DNA of 64,000 nt, from contig NZ_RPEM01000001.1 in the NCBI RefSeq assembly GCF_004745575.1, forward strand, positions 124,001 through 188,000. Reading direction: 5' to 3'. The notes under the pieces are model-generated. The model saw only the letters and a program-made list of their open reading frames with translations. It made no database searches and was not told the origin of the DNA. Below are positions 1 to 9,548 of the stretch, one piece after another. Each line of letters starts with the position of its first letter. The stretch's first letter is position 1. The DNA is from Pseudotabrizicola sediminis (lineage in GTDB: Bacteria; Pseudomonadota; Alphaproteobacteria; Rhodobacterales; Rhodobacteraceae). A program made the translations under genes and the position numbers.

Positions 1-542
1 TGCCCGAACCCGACCGCCGCGACACCGACCTGACTCGTCTGGTCCGTGATGCGGTGACGTTGCAGGAAAGCGGGCAGCCCACGGTGCGGTTTGTGTCCGA
101 TATTCCGGAGACCGCGCAGATCATGGAACTGGACGCGACCATGATCACCCAAGCCCTGACAAACCTGATCAAGAACGCAGGCGAAGCCATTGAAACCCTG
201 CATGAAAAAGGCGCGCCCGAAGGGCATGTGCCCGAAATCCGCGTGCTGATGGAGACGGATGACGACGGCGTCATCCTTCGCATCATGGACAACGGCACCG
301 GCCTGCCGCCCGACCGTGCGCGGCTGTTTGAACCTTACGTGACCACCCGCGACAAGGGCACCGGCCTTGGCCTGCCGATCGTGAAGAAGATCATCGAAGA
401 ACATGGCGGCACGCTGGCCCTGCTGGATGCCCCGGTTTTTGACGGAAATACCCATGCGGGTGCGATGGCGGAAATCCGTCTGCCACGCCTGACCCGCAAA
501 CGGGCGCGCAACAACATGGTCGCACAGGGCCAGGGAGGCTGA
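1..542 (+). CDS. ntrY: Nitrogen regulation sensor histidine kinase NtrY, C-terminal fragment
   Basis: This is the 3' end of a gene cut by the left window edge; the frame is open from base 3 to the TGA at 540-542. The visible part is a histidine-kinase ATP-binding domain: an N box (QALTNLIKNAGEA), a G1 box (IMDNGTGLP) and a G2 box (KGTGLGLPIVKKIIEEHGG). The sensor region, HAMP and phosphorylated His lie outside the window. NtrY is the membrane kinase partner of NtrX, and ntrX starts 1 nt after this stop, which fixes the identity. NtrYX has been linked to nitrogen metabolism, redox control and envelope functions in alphaproteobacteria. There is a GTG at 54, but the matching sequence upstream of it shows that it is not the start. 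Confidence 0.9.
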   Translation, partial: PEPDRRDTDLTRLVRDAVTLQESGQPTVRFVSDIPETAQIMELDATMITQALTNLIKNAGEAIETLHEKGAPEGHVPEIRVLMETDDDGVILRIMDNGTGLPPDRARLFEPYVTTRDKGTGLGLPIVKKIIEEHGGTLALLDAPVFDGNTHAGAMAEIRLPRLTRKRARNNMVAQGQGG

Positions 543-543
543 G

Positions 544-1956
544 ATGAGCATTTTGATCGTAGATGATGAAAAAGACATTCGCGAACTGATCGGGGATATT
601 CTGAAGGACGAAGGCTTTACCATTCGTCTGGCTGGAAATTCCGACGATGCGATGGCCGAAATCAATGCCGATCCGCCCAGTCTGATGATTTTGGACATCT
701 GGCTGAAAGACAGCCGGATGGACGGGATCGACATCCTCAAGACCGTCAAGCGCGACAACCCGGATGTGCCCGTGGTGATCATCTCGGGGCATGGCAACAT
801 CGAGATCGCGGTCGCCGCGATCAAACAGGGGGCTTACGACTTTATCGAAAAGCCGTTCAACATCGACCAGTTGATGGTGGTGGTGTCCCGCGCGATGGAA
901 ACCAGCCGCTTGCGCCGCGAAAACGCCGATCTGCGCCGGCGTGAGGTGACCAGTTCGGAAATGCTCGGCTCCAGCCCCGCCTTCCGCGCCCTGAAGGCGC
1001 AGCTGGAAAAGGTCACCAAGTCGAACGGCCGGGTGATGCTGACCGGGCCATCGGGCAGCGGCAAGGAAATGGCCGCGCGGTTCATCCATACCAATTCCAA
1101 CCGGGCGACGGCGCCGTTTGTGAGCGTGTCTTCGGCCACGGTGGAACCTGACCGGATGGAAGAGGTGCTGTTCGGCCGCGAAACTGCTGAACGGGGAATC
1201 GAAAAAGGCCTGCTGGAACAGGCGCATGGCGGCGTTGTCTACTTTGACGAAGTGGCGGATATGCCGGTCGGCACCCAATCAAAAATCCTGCGGGTGCTGA
1301 CCGAACAGCAGTTCACCCGGGCCGGTGGCACCGACAAGGTACGGGTTGATCTGCGCGTGGTGTCGTCGACCACCCGCGATCTGCGCGCCGAAATCGCCGC
1401 CGGCCGGTTCCGGCAAGAGCTTTATGACCGGCTGAACGTGGTGCCGATCCCGGTGCCGAGCCTGGAGGAGCGGCGCGAGGATATTCCCGAACTGACCCGC
1501 CATTTCATTGATCTGTTCCACCGCACCCAAGGCCTGCCTGCACGCCAGCTGACGCAAGAGGCCGAAGCCATGCTGCAAACCACCGCCTGGCCCGGCAACG
1601 TGCGCCAGTTGCGCAATGTGATTGAACGGGTGCTGATCCTTGGCGAAGCGTCCGGCCCGATTGAGGCGACCGAACTGCCGGGGCAGGAGGCTGCGGTGGA
1701 AGGCAACGGGCGGCTGGTGCTGGGCGGGGCCATGGCCACCCTGCCACTGCGCGAGGCGCGTGAGGTGTTTGAACGTGAATACCTGCTGACCCAAATCAAC
1801 CGGTTTGGCGGCAACATCAGCCGCACCGCGAATTTTGTCGGCATGGAACGCTCGGCGCTGCACCGCAAGCTGAAATCGCTGGGCGTGGTGACCACATCAA
1901 AATCCGGCGGGCGGTCCGCGCATTTTGACGAGCTGGACGACGAGGACGAAGGCTGA
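544..1956 (+). CDS. ntrX: Response regulator NtrX (NtrC family)
   Basis: 470 aa. An N-terminal receiver domain has the acidic pair D7/D8 and the likely phosphoacceptor D51 (MILDIW). A central AAA+ domain has a Walker A at about 168-175 (GPSGSGKE) and a Walker B-like VVYFDEVADM. The C-terminus has a Fis-type helix-turn-helix (GNISRTANFVGMERSALHRKLKSLG runs across it). The sigma-54-contacting GAFTGA loop is missing: at about 211-220 the protein reads GRETAERGIE. Such a protein is not expected to activate sigma-54 in the classical way. The gene follows ntrY by 1 nt, so the two are co-translated. The C-terminal tail is acidic (FDELDDEDEG). Confidence 0.95.
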   Translation: MSILIVDDEKDIRELIGDILKDEGFTIRLAGNSDDAMAEINADPPSLMILDIWLKDSRMDGIDILKTVKRDNPDVPVVIISGHGNIEIAVAAIKQGAYDFIEKPFNIDQLMVVVSRAMETSRLRRENADLRRREVTSSEMLGSSPAFRALKAQLEKVTKSNGRVMLTGPSGSGKEMAARFIHTNSNRATAPFVSVSSATVEPDRMEEVLFGRETAERGIEKGLLEQAHGGVVYFDEVADMPVGTQSKILRVLTEQQFTRAGGTDKVRVDLRVVSSTTRDLRAEIAAGRFRQELYDRLNVVPIPVPSLEERREDIPELTRHFIDLFHRTQGLPARQLTQEAEAMLQTTAWPGNVRQLRNVIERVLILGEASGPIEATELPGQEAAVEGNGRLVLGGAMATLPLREAREVFEREYLLTQINRFGGNISRTANFVGMERSALHRKLKSLGVVTTSKSGGRSAHFDELDDEDEG

Positions 1957-2055
1957 CCCCGCCCGTGCCCGACATTGACCCTGAGCCCGCCTTCTGCGAT
2001 GCAATGGGTCTGTGGCGGGGCCAGGGCTGGCCTTGCCACCCTATAAGGGGCTGAC

Positions 2056-3432
2056 ATGAAAGTCATCATCTGTGGCGCGGGTCAGGTTGGCTGGCAGATT
2101 GCGCGCCAGCTGTCGGGTGAACGCAATGACGTGACGGTGGTGGATGTGAACCCCGATCTGGTGCGTCGGGCAACGGATACGCTGGATGTTCAGGGCATTG
2201 TCGGCTTCGCCTCTTACCCCGATGTGCTGGAACGCGCGGGCGCGCGCGACGCCGATCTGATCATTGCCGCCACTCATTCCGACGAGGTGAACATGGTCAC
2301 CTGTCAGGTCGCGCATTCGGTGTTTTCGGTCCCGCGCAAGATTGCCCGGTTGCGGGCGCAAAGCTATCTGGATGCCATCTATTCAGACCTTTACCGCCGC
2401 GAGCATCTGCCAATTGACGTGGTGATCAGCCCCGAACGCGAGGTGGCCGAGGCCGCGCTGCAGCGTCTGGCGGCCCCGTCGACCTTTGACACCGAAAGCT
2501 TCATGCTGGGCCGGGCGCAACTCTTGGGCATCGCGCTGGATGATGACTGCCCGGTGCTGAACACGCCGCTGCGGCAGCTGAACGATCTGTTTTCCACCCT
2601 GCGCGCCATTGTGGTGGGGGTGCGGCGTGACGGGCGGCTGTTTGCGCCCGACCCCGATGATCAGCTGTTTGCGGGCGATCAGATCTATGTCTTCACGCAT
2701 TCCGAAGATGTGAACCGCGCGCTGGAAATCTTTGGCAAGAAGGCCAAAAAGCAGGAACGCATCGTCATCATCGGCGGCGGCAACGTGGGTCTTGGCGTGG
2801 CCCGCGCGCTGGAGGCGCGCAGCGACAGGGTGCGTGCCAAGATCATCGAGAAATCCCGCCCCACTGCCGAACGCGCGGCCGACAGTCTGGAACGCACCAT
2901 CGTGCTGCATGGTGATGGCATGGATATGGAGATTCTGTTGGAGGCCGCCATCGACCGGGCCGATGCGGTTCTGGCGGTGACCGATGACGACAAGACCAAC
3001 CTGCTGGTGGCGGTGCGTGCCAAGCAGGCCGGATGCCAGATGGCGATTGCGCTGGTCAACGACCCCACACTTGCGCCCTTGATGGGGCCGCTCGACATCG
3101 ACGCCTATATCAACCCGCGCGCCACCACCGTCAGCTCGATCCTGCGCCACATCCGCCACGGGCGGGTGCGGGCGGTCTATTCCATCGGCGACGCCGAGGC
3201 CGAGATGATCGAGGCGCAGATCCTGTCTACCAGTTCGCTTGCGGGCAAGATGATCCGCGAGATCGACTTTCCCGAAGGCGTGCTGGTCGGCGGCGTGATG
3301 AAGGGCGACAAGGTGGTGAAGCCGGCGGCAGAGCTGCGGCTGGAAGCGGGCGATATCATCGCGCTGTTTGCCATGACCTCTGACGTGCGGGAGGTGGAGC
3401 GGCTGCTGCAGGTCTCCATCGACTTTTTCTGA
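2056..3432 (+). CDS. trkA: Trk potassium transport regulatory NAD-binding protein TrkA
   Basis: 458 aa, the usual length for TrkA. It holds two tandem RCK_N/RCK_C units, each with a Rossmann nucleotide motif: GAGQVGWQIA at about 7-16 and GGGNVGLGVA in the second half. TrkA sits on the cytoplasmic face and gates the K+ channel subunit in response to nucleotides. An AAGGGG Shine-Dalgarno precedes the ATG. Its TGA overlaps the ATG of the next gene (TGATG, 1 nt), so the regulator and transporter subunit are translationally coupled. In many alphaproteobacteria trkA follows ntrYX, as here. Confidence 0.95.
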   Translation: MKVIICGAGQVGWQIARQLSGERNDVTVVDVNPDLVRRATDTLDVQGIVGFASYPDVLERAGARDADLIIAATHSDEVNMVTCQVAHSVFSVPRKIARLRAQSYLDAIYSDLYRREHLPIDVVISPEREVAEAALQRLAAPSTFDTESFMLGRAQLLGIALDDDCPVLNTPLRQLNDLFSTLRAIVVGVRRDGRLFAPDPDDQLFAGDQIYVFTHSEDVNRALEIFGKKAKKQERIVIIGGGNVGLGVARALEARSDRVRAKIIEKSRPTAERAADSLERTIVLHGDGMDMEILLEAAIDRADAVLAVTDDDKTNLLVAVRAKQAGCQMAIALVNDPTLAPLMGPLDIDAYINPRATTVSSILRHIRHGRVRAVYSIGDAEAEMIEAQILSTSSLAGKMIREIDFPEGVLVGGVMKGDKVVKPAAELRLEAGDIIALFAMTSDVREVERLLQVSIDFF

Positions 3433-4958
3433 TGACCTTGCGCGACCGGCTGCTGGCCGCACCGCTGCTGGTAATCCTGTCCGCCCTGTCGGGCGTGGCG
3501 ATGTTCCTGCCCGCAGCGCATGCGACCCTGACCAATATGGATCAGGTGGCGCAGAGCTTTTTCTATTCCGGGCTGATGGTGCTGATCGTGACGGCGATGG
3601 TCTGGCTGGCCACATCGACCTGGCGGCCCCGCAACCTTGCGCGCAGCCAGCTGGCCTCGCTGGTCGGGGCCTATGCGCTGATGCCGGTGATCTTTGCGGT
3701 GCCGGTCACGCAGGCGCTGCCCGATACCAGCTTCATGAACGCCTGGTTTGAAATGGTGTCGTGCTTCACCACCACCGGTGCCTCGCTCTATGATACGCCG
3801 GGCCGGTTGGCCCCGTCGCTGCATCTGTGGCGGGCCACGGTCGGCTGGCTGGGCGGGCTGTTCATTCTGGTCACGGCCACTGCGATTCTGGCCCCGATGA
3901 ATCTGGGCGGGGTCGAGGTGATGTCGGGCCGCGCGCCGGGGCGGGGGGGGGCGGGGCTGAGCCAGATCACAAAGGTCGCCGACCCGTCGCAGCGGTTCCT
4001 GCGCTATACGATGGTGCTGTTTCCGATCTATTCCGGGCTGACCCTGCTGCTGTGGCTGCTGCTGATGATCGCGGGGGAGGTCAATCTGCTGGCGCTGATC
4101 CACGCCATGGGCACGCTGTCAACCTCTGGCATCGGGCTGGATGGCGATCTGAGCATGCTGCGCACCGGGTTGGTGGGCGAGGTGCTGATCGTGCTGTTCC
4201 TGATGCTGGCGGTCACCCGGCGGTTTTTGCCGGGCGCGCAATCGGCGCTGATGCAGGGCCCTTTGCACCGCGACCCCGAGGTGCGGCTGGCGGCCATCGT
4301 GATTGCGACCACCACGGCGGTGCTGTTCTTTCGTCATTTCATCGGCGCCATCGAGGTGGAAGCGACCGATGACGCCGCCTCGGCCCTGCGGGCGCTGTGG
4401 GGCACGTTCTTCATGGCGGTCAGCTTTCTGACAACCACCGGCTACGAATCCGGCGAATGGGCGGCGGCGCGCAGCTGGTCGGGCCTGCCCAGCCCCGGCC
4501 TTGTGCTGCTGGGACTGGCGATCATTGGCGGCGGGGTCGCCACGACGGCAGGTGGGGTGAAACTGCTGCGGGTCTATGCGCTGTTCCGCCATGGCGAGCG
4601 CGAGCTTGAAAAGCTGATCCACCCGTCATCCATCGGCGGGCAGGGGTCGCAGGCGCGGCGTTTGCGGCGCGAAGGCGCCTATTTCGCCTGGCTGTTCTTC
4701 ATGCTGTTTGCGCTGTCGATTGCGGTCAGCACGGCGGCGCTGTCACTGATGAATCTGCCCTTCGAGGATGCGCTGGTGCTCACGCTTGCCGCCCTGTCCA
4801 CCACCGGCCAGCTGGCCGATCTGGCCGGATCGACGCCGATCCGCTATGCCGAGCTTGACAATGCGGCCAAGGCGTTTCTGGCCATGGTGATGGTGGTCGG
4901 GCGGCTGGAGACGCTCGCACTTCTGGCGCTGTTTGCCCCGTCCAGCTGGCAACGCTGA
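3432..4958 (+). CDS. trkH: TrkH/TrkG family potassium uptake transmembrane protein
   Basis: 508 aa, strongly hydrophobic throughout. All four pore-loop filters of the TrkH/KtrB family can be read: TTTGAS, STSGIG, TTTGYE and STTGQL, each following a hydrophobic helix. It is the K+-translocating inner-membrane subunit that works with TrkA, encoded 1 nt upstream. The start overlaps the trkA stop. I call it TrkH rather than KtrB because of its length and its pairing with a double-RCK TrkA. Confidence 0.92.
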   Translation: MTLRDRLLAAPLLVILSALSGVAMFLPAAHATLTNMDQVAQSFFYSGLMVLIVTAMVWLATSTWRPRNLARSQLASLVGAYALMPVIFAVPVTQALPDTSFMNAWFEMVSCFTTTGASLYDTPGRLAPSLHLWRATVGWLGGLFILVTATAILAPMNLGGVEVMSGRAPGRGGAGLSQITKVADPSQRFLRYTMVLFPIYSGLTLLLWLLLMIAGEVNLLALIHAMGTLSTSGIGLDGDLSMLRTGLVGEVLIVLFLMLAVTRRFLPGAQSALMQGPLHRDPEVRLAAIVIATTTAVLFFRHFIGAIEVEATDDAASALRALWGTFFMAVSFLTTTGYESGEWAAARSWSGLPSPGLVLLGLAIIGGGVATTAGGVKLLRVYALFRHGERELEKLIHPSSIGGQGSQARRLRREGAYFAWLFFMLFALSIAVSTAALSLMNLPFEDALVLTLAALSTTGQLADLAGSTPIRYAELDNAAKAFLAMVMVVGRLETLALLALFAPSSWQR

Positions 4959-5041
4959 GTGTCCCTTCGGCAACGGTCCGTTTTTTGGGCTGGAATCTCT
5001 GCGATTCCCGTCCCATAGTACCCGGTAATGCGCCAGCGGCA

Positions 5042-5053
5042 GGCTTATAAGCC
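5042..5053. promoter_or_regulatory. Perfect 12-bp palindrome upstream of hfq
   Basis: GGCTTATAAGCC is a perfect palindrome ending 41 bp before the hfq ATG. Its TATAA centre could itself be part of a -10 region. It may be an operator or just a promoter core; no protein can be assigned. Confidence 0.35.
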
Positions 5054-5094
5054 GAGGGACGGATAAAACGCGCAACATTAAGGGCACGAAGAGA

Positions 5095-5328
5095 ATGGCC
5101 GGTGATAAACAGAACTTGCAGGACGCCTTCCTGAACCATGTCCGCAAGGCAAAAGTTCCAGTGACGATCTTCCTGATCAACGGGGTGAAGCTGCAAGGCG
5201 TGATCACCTGGTTTGACAATTTCTGCGTGCTCTTGCGCCGCGATGGTCAATCGCAGCTTGTCTACAAACATGCGATTTCCACCATCATGCCGGGCGCGCC
5301 GATCAACCTTTATGAAGGTGAAGACTGA
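5095..5328 (+). CDS. hfq: RNA chaperone Hfq
   Basis: 77 aa. The Sm1 motif ([20 protein letters not shown] followed by [15 protein letters not shown]) and the Sm2 motif ([10 protein letters not shown]) are complete. The protein forms a hexameric ring that pairs small RNAs with mRNAs. The alphaproteobacterial form is short, without the long flexible tail of E. coli Hfq, and ends in an acidic NLYEGED. The start has a purine-rich Shine-Dalgarno (ACGAAGAGA). hflX follows immediately, the common hfq-hflX order. Confidence 0.98.
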   Translation: MAGDKQNLQDAFLNHVRKAKVPVTIFLINGVKLQGVITWFDNFCVLLRRDGQSQLVYKHAISTIMPGAPINLYEGED

Positions 5329-5417
5329 TTTCCGATTTACCGGACGATGATGAAGACGAAGATATCTGGCCTGACACGGGCACAGGTATCGACGCCTATG
5401 AAAGCGAAAGCCCCGCG

Positions 5418-6683
5418 ATGCGGGCCTTTGTGCTGCACCCCGATATCAAATCCAGCCCGTCGCGCCGCCTGCCCGAACATGGGCTGGCCGAAGCGGTAAG
5501 CCTCGCCGCCGCCCTGCCCGCGATGGAGGTGGTGGGGGCCGAGGTGGTGCGATTGCAACGCCTGCACCCCGGCATGCTGTTCGGCTCGGGTAAGGTCGAG
5601 GAACTGGCGGCACGCTTCAAGGCGTTGGATGTCGGGCTGGTGCTGGTTGATGGGCCGGTGTCCCCCGTGCAGCAGCGCAATCTGGAAAAGGAATGGGGCG
5701 TCAAGCTTCTGGACCGGACCGGGTTGATTCTGGAAATTTTCGCCGACCGCGCCCGCACCCGAGAAGGTGTGTTGCAGGTCGAACTGGCTGCCCTGTCGTT
5801 TCAGCGCACCCGTCTGGTGCGGGCATGGACCCACCTTGAACGGCAACGTGGCGGCTTTGGCTTTGTCGGCGGCCCCGGTGAGACGCAGATCGAGGCCGAC
5901 CGCCGCGCCATCGACGATCAGGTCATCCGGCTGAAACGCCAGCTGGCCAAGGTGGTAAAAACCCGCGAACTGCACCGCGCCGCGCGCAAGAAGGTGCCGT
6001 TCCCGATTGTCGCACTGGTGGGCTATACCAACGCCGGCAAATCGACGCTCTTCAACCGGATCACCGGGGCCGAGGTGCTGGCCAAGGACATGCTGTTCGC
6101 AACGCTGGACCCGACGATGCGCGCCATGGTGTTGCCGACGGCGACGGGTGGGGCGGGGCGCAAGATCATCCTGTCCGATACCGTGGGCTTCATCTCTGAT
6201 CTGCCGACGCAGCTGGTCGCTGCCTTCCGCGCCACGCTGGAAGAGGTGCTGTCGGCCGATCTGATCTTGCATGTCCGCGACATTTCCCATCCGGAATCAG
6301 CCGAGCAATCGGCGGATGTGACCGATATCCTGGCCACCCTTGGCGTGAACAAGGCCACGCCGATGCTGGAGATCTGGAACAAGCTGGATCTGGTCGACGG
6401 CTCCGCGCGCGAGGCATTGGCCACCCAAGGTGCACAGCGCAACGATGTGCTGGCCGTCTCGGCGCTGACCGGGGAGGGAGTGGAGGCGCTGCTCGACCGG
6501 GTGTCGCAGGTCTTTGATGAGGCAAAAACCGAACGCATCCTTACATTGCCGTTCAGCGACGGCAAACGCCACGCCTGGCTTCACGCGCAGGGCGTGGTGG
6601 AGGACGAGGCGCAGAGTGATGACGGCTGGCAGCTTTCCCTGCGCTGGACCGCCCGGCAGGAAAAGCAGTACCGCGACCTGTAG
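5418..6683 (+). CDS. hflX: Ribosome-associated GTPase HflX
   Basis: 421 aa from the first in-frame ATG. An N-terminal HflX domain with the glycine-rich FGSGKVEEL segment is followed by a G domain with G1 GYTNAGKST, G3 DTVGF and G4 NKLD. HflX splits stalled 70S ribosomes, especially under stress. The frame is open upstream to just inside the end of hfq and would encode an acidic extension (DLPDDDEDEDIWPDTGTGI), but it has no ATG, GTG or TTG, only CTG at 5325 and ATT at 5328. The true N-terminus is therefore uncertain. It is cotranscribed with hfq. Confidence 0.93.
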   Translation: MRAFVLHPDIKSSPSRRLPEHGLAEAVSLAAALPAMEVVGAEVVRLQRLHPGMLFGSGKVEELAARFKALDVGLVLVDGPVSPVQQRNLEKEWGVKLLDRTGLILEIFADRARTREGVLQVELAALSFQRTRLVRAWTHLERQRGGFGFVGGPGETQIEADRRAIDDQVIRLKRQLAKVVKTRELHRAARKKVPFPIVALVGYTNAGKSTLFNRITGAEVLAKDMLFATLDPTMRAMVLPTATGGAGRKIILSDTVGFISDLPTQLVAAFRATLEEVLSADLILHVRDISHPESAEQSADVTDILATLGVNKATPMLEIWNKLDLVDGSAREALATQGAQRNDVLAVSALTGEGVEALLDRVSQVFDEAKTERILTLPFSDGKRHAWLHAQGVVEDEAQSDDGWQLSLRWTARQEKQYRDL

Positions 6684-6722
6684 CGGCACGGGCTTGCACA
6701 GCCCCCGGCGACACCAGCCACA

Positions 6723-8251
<1,529 letters not shown>

Positions 8252-8275
8252 GCCTTTGCCTGATGGGACCGGATC

Positions 8276-9433
8276 ATGACCCCTGCCGCGCGTTGTTCCG
8301 CCGCTATTGATGTGCTGGACCGTGTTCTGTCCGGCACCCCTGCCGAACAGGCGCTGACCAACTGGGGCCGGGCCAGCCGGTTTGCCGGGTCGGGCGACCG
8401 TAACGCGGTGCGCGATCTGGTCTATGACGCGCTGCGCTGCCGCCGGTCTTACGCAGCCCTTGGCGGCGCGGAAACCGGGCGCGGGCTGATGCTGGGGGCA
8501 TTGCGGGCCGCAGGCACCGATCCGGCGACGCTGTTCACCGGGGAGGGCCATGCTCCGCCGCCTGTGGCTGAGGGCGAGGCGGGACGCGCGCCCGAAGCGG
8601 CCGAGGCGCTGGATCTGCCGGACTGGCTGCTGCCCCAGCTGACCGGATCACTGGGCGAGGATCTGGCCGCCGTCGCACATGCGTTGCGCCAGCGCGCGCC
8701 GGTGTTTTTGCGGGTGAACCTGCGGCGGGGGACGGTGGTGCAGGCCATGGCCGCGCTGCAGGCCGAGGGCATCACGGCGCAACCGCATACTCTTGCCGAT
8801 ACCGCGCTGATGGTGACGGACGGCGCGCGCAAGGTTCAGACCAGCCAGGCCTATCTGTCGGGTCTGGTCGAACTGCAGGACGCCGCCTCGCAGGCTGTGG
8901 TGGCTGCCCTGCCGTTGCGCGACGGCATGCGGGTGCTGGACCATTGCGCCGGGGGGGGCGGCAAGACGCTGGCCATGGCCGCGCGCGCGCAGCTGTCGCT
9001 GTTTGCCCATGATGCCGCCCCCGCGCGGATGCGCGATCTGCCCGCACGTGCGACGCGGGCCGGTGTCAGGGTAACGCTGACCGGGGCACCGGAAACGCTG
9101 GCCCCGTTCGATCTGATCCTTGCCGATGCGCCCTGTTCCGGCTCGGGCAGTTGGCGGCGCGATCCGCAGGGCAAATGGGCGCTGACACCAGAGCGTCTGG
9201 TGCAGATCCTTGCGGTGCAGGACGCGATTCTGGACCGGCTGGCCCCGCTGCTGGCCCCTGGTGGTGTGCTTGCCTTTGCCACCTGTTCACTGTTGCGGGT
9301 GGAGAATGAAGACCGGATCACTGCTTTTCTTTTGCGCAATCCGGCCTGGCAGCTGCACAGCGAGCACCGTTTCACGCCACTAACCGGCGGGGATGGCTTC
9401 TTTCTGGCGCAACTGGTGCAAACGCAGGCTTGA
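8276..9433 (+). CDS. RsmB/NOP-family 16S rRNA m5C methyltransferase
   Basis: 385 aa. The N-terminal ~130 residues resemble the NusB-like RNA-binding domain of RsmB (AIDVLDRVLSG, GDRNAVRDLVYDALR). The C-terminal half is a Rossmann SAM-methyltransferase with LDHCAGGGGKTLAMA, DAPCSGSGSWRRDP and ATCSLLRVEN. The two cysteines, in PC and TC, are the catalytic pair of m5C RNA methyltransferases. It probably methylates 16S rRNA, but the exact cytosine cannot be told from sequence; E. coli RsmB is somewhat longer (429 aa). Confidence 0.88.
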   Translation: MTPAARCSAAIDVLDRVLSGTPAEQALTNWGRASRFAGSGDRNAVRDLVYDALRCRRSYAALGGAETGRGLMLGALRAAGTDPATLFTGEGHAPPPVAEGEAGRAPEAAEALDLPDWLLPQLTGSLGEDLAAVAHALRQRAPVFLRVNLRRGTVVQAMAALQAEGITAQPHTLADTALMVTDGARKVQTSQAYLSGLVELQDAASQAVVAALPLRDGMRVLDHCAGGGGKTLAMAARAQLSLFAHDAAPARMRDLPARATRAGVRVTLTGAPETLAPFDLILADAPCSGSGSWRRDPQGKWALTPERLVQILAVQDAILDRLAPLLAPGGVLAFATCSLLRVENEDRITAFLLRNPAWQLHSEHRFTPLTGGDGFFLAQLVQTQA

Positions 9434-9548
9434 TTGGCCCGGCGGCCCTGTGCATCCTCTCTACGCCGAAACGTCATTAAGAGCGTATTAACTGTTTATA
9501 TGATGTTGTGACCGGCGAAACGGATGAAGAACAACATGGGGAAGTGGT

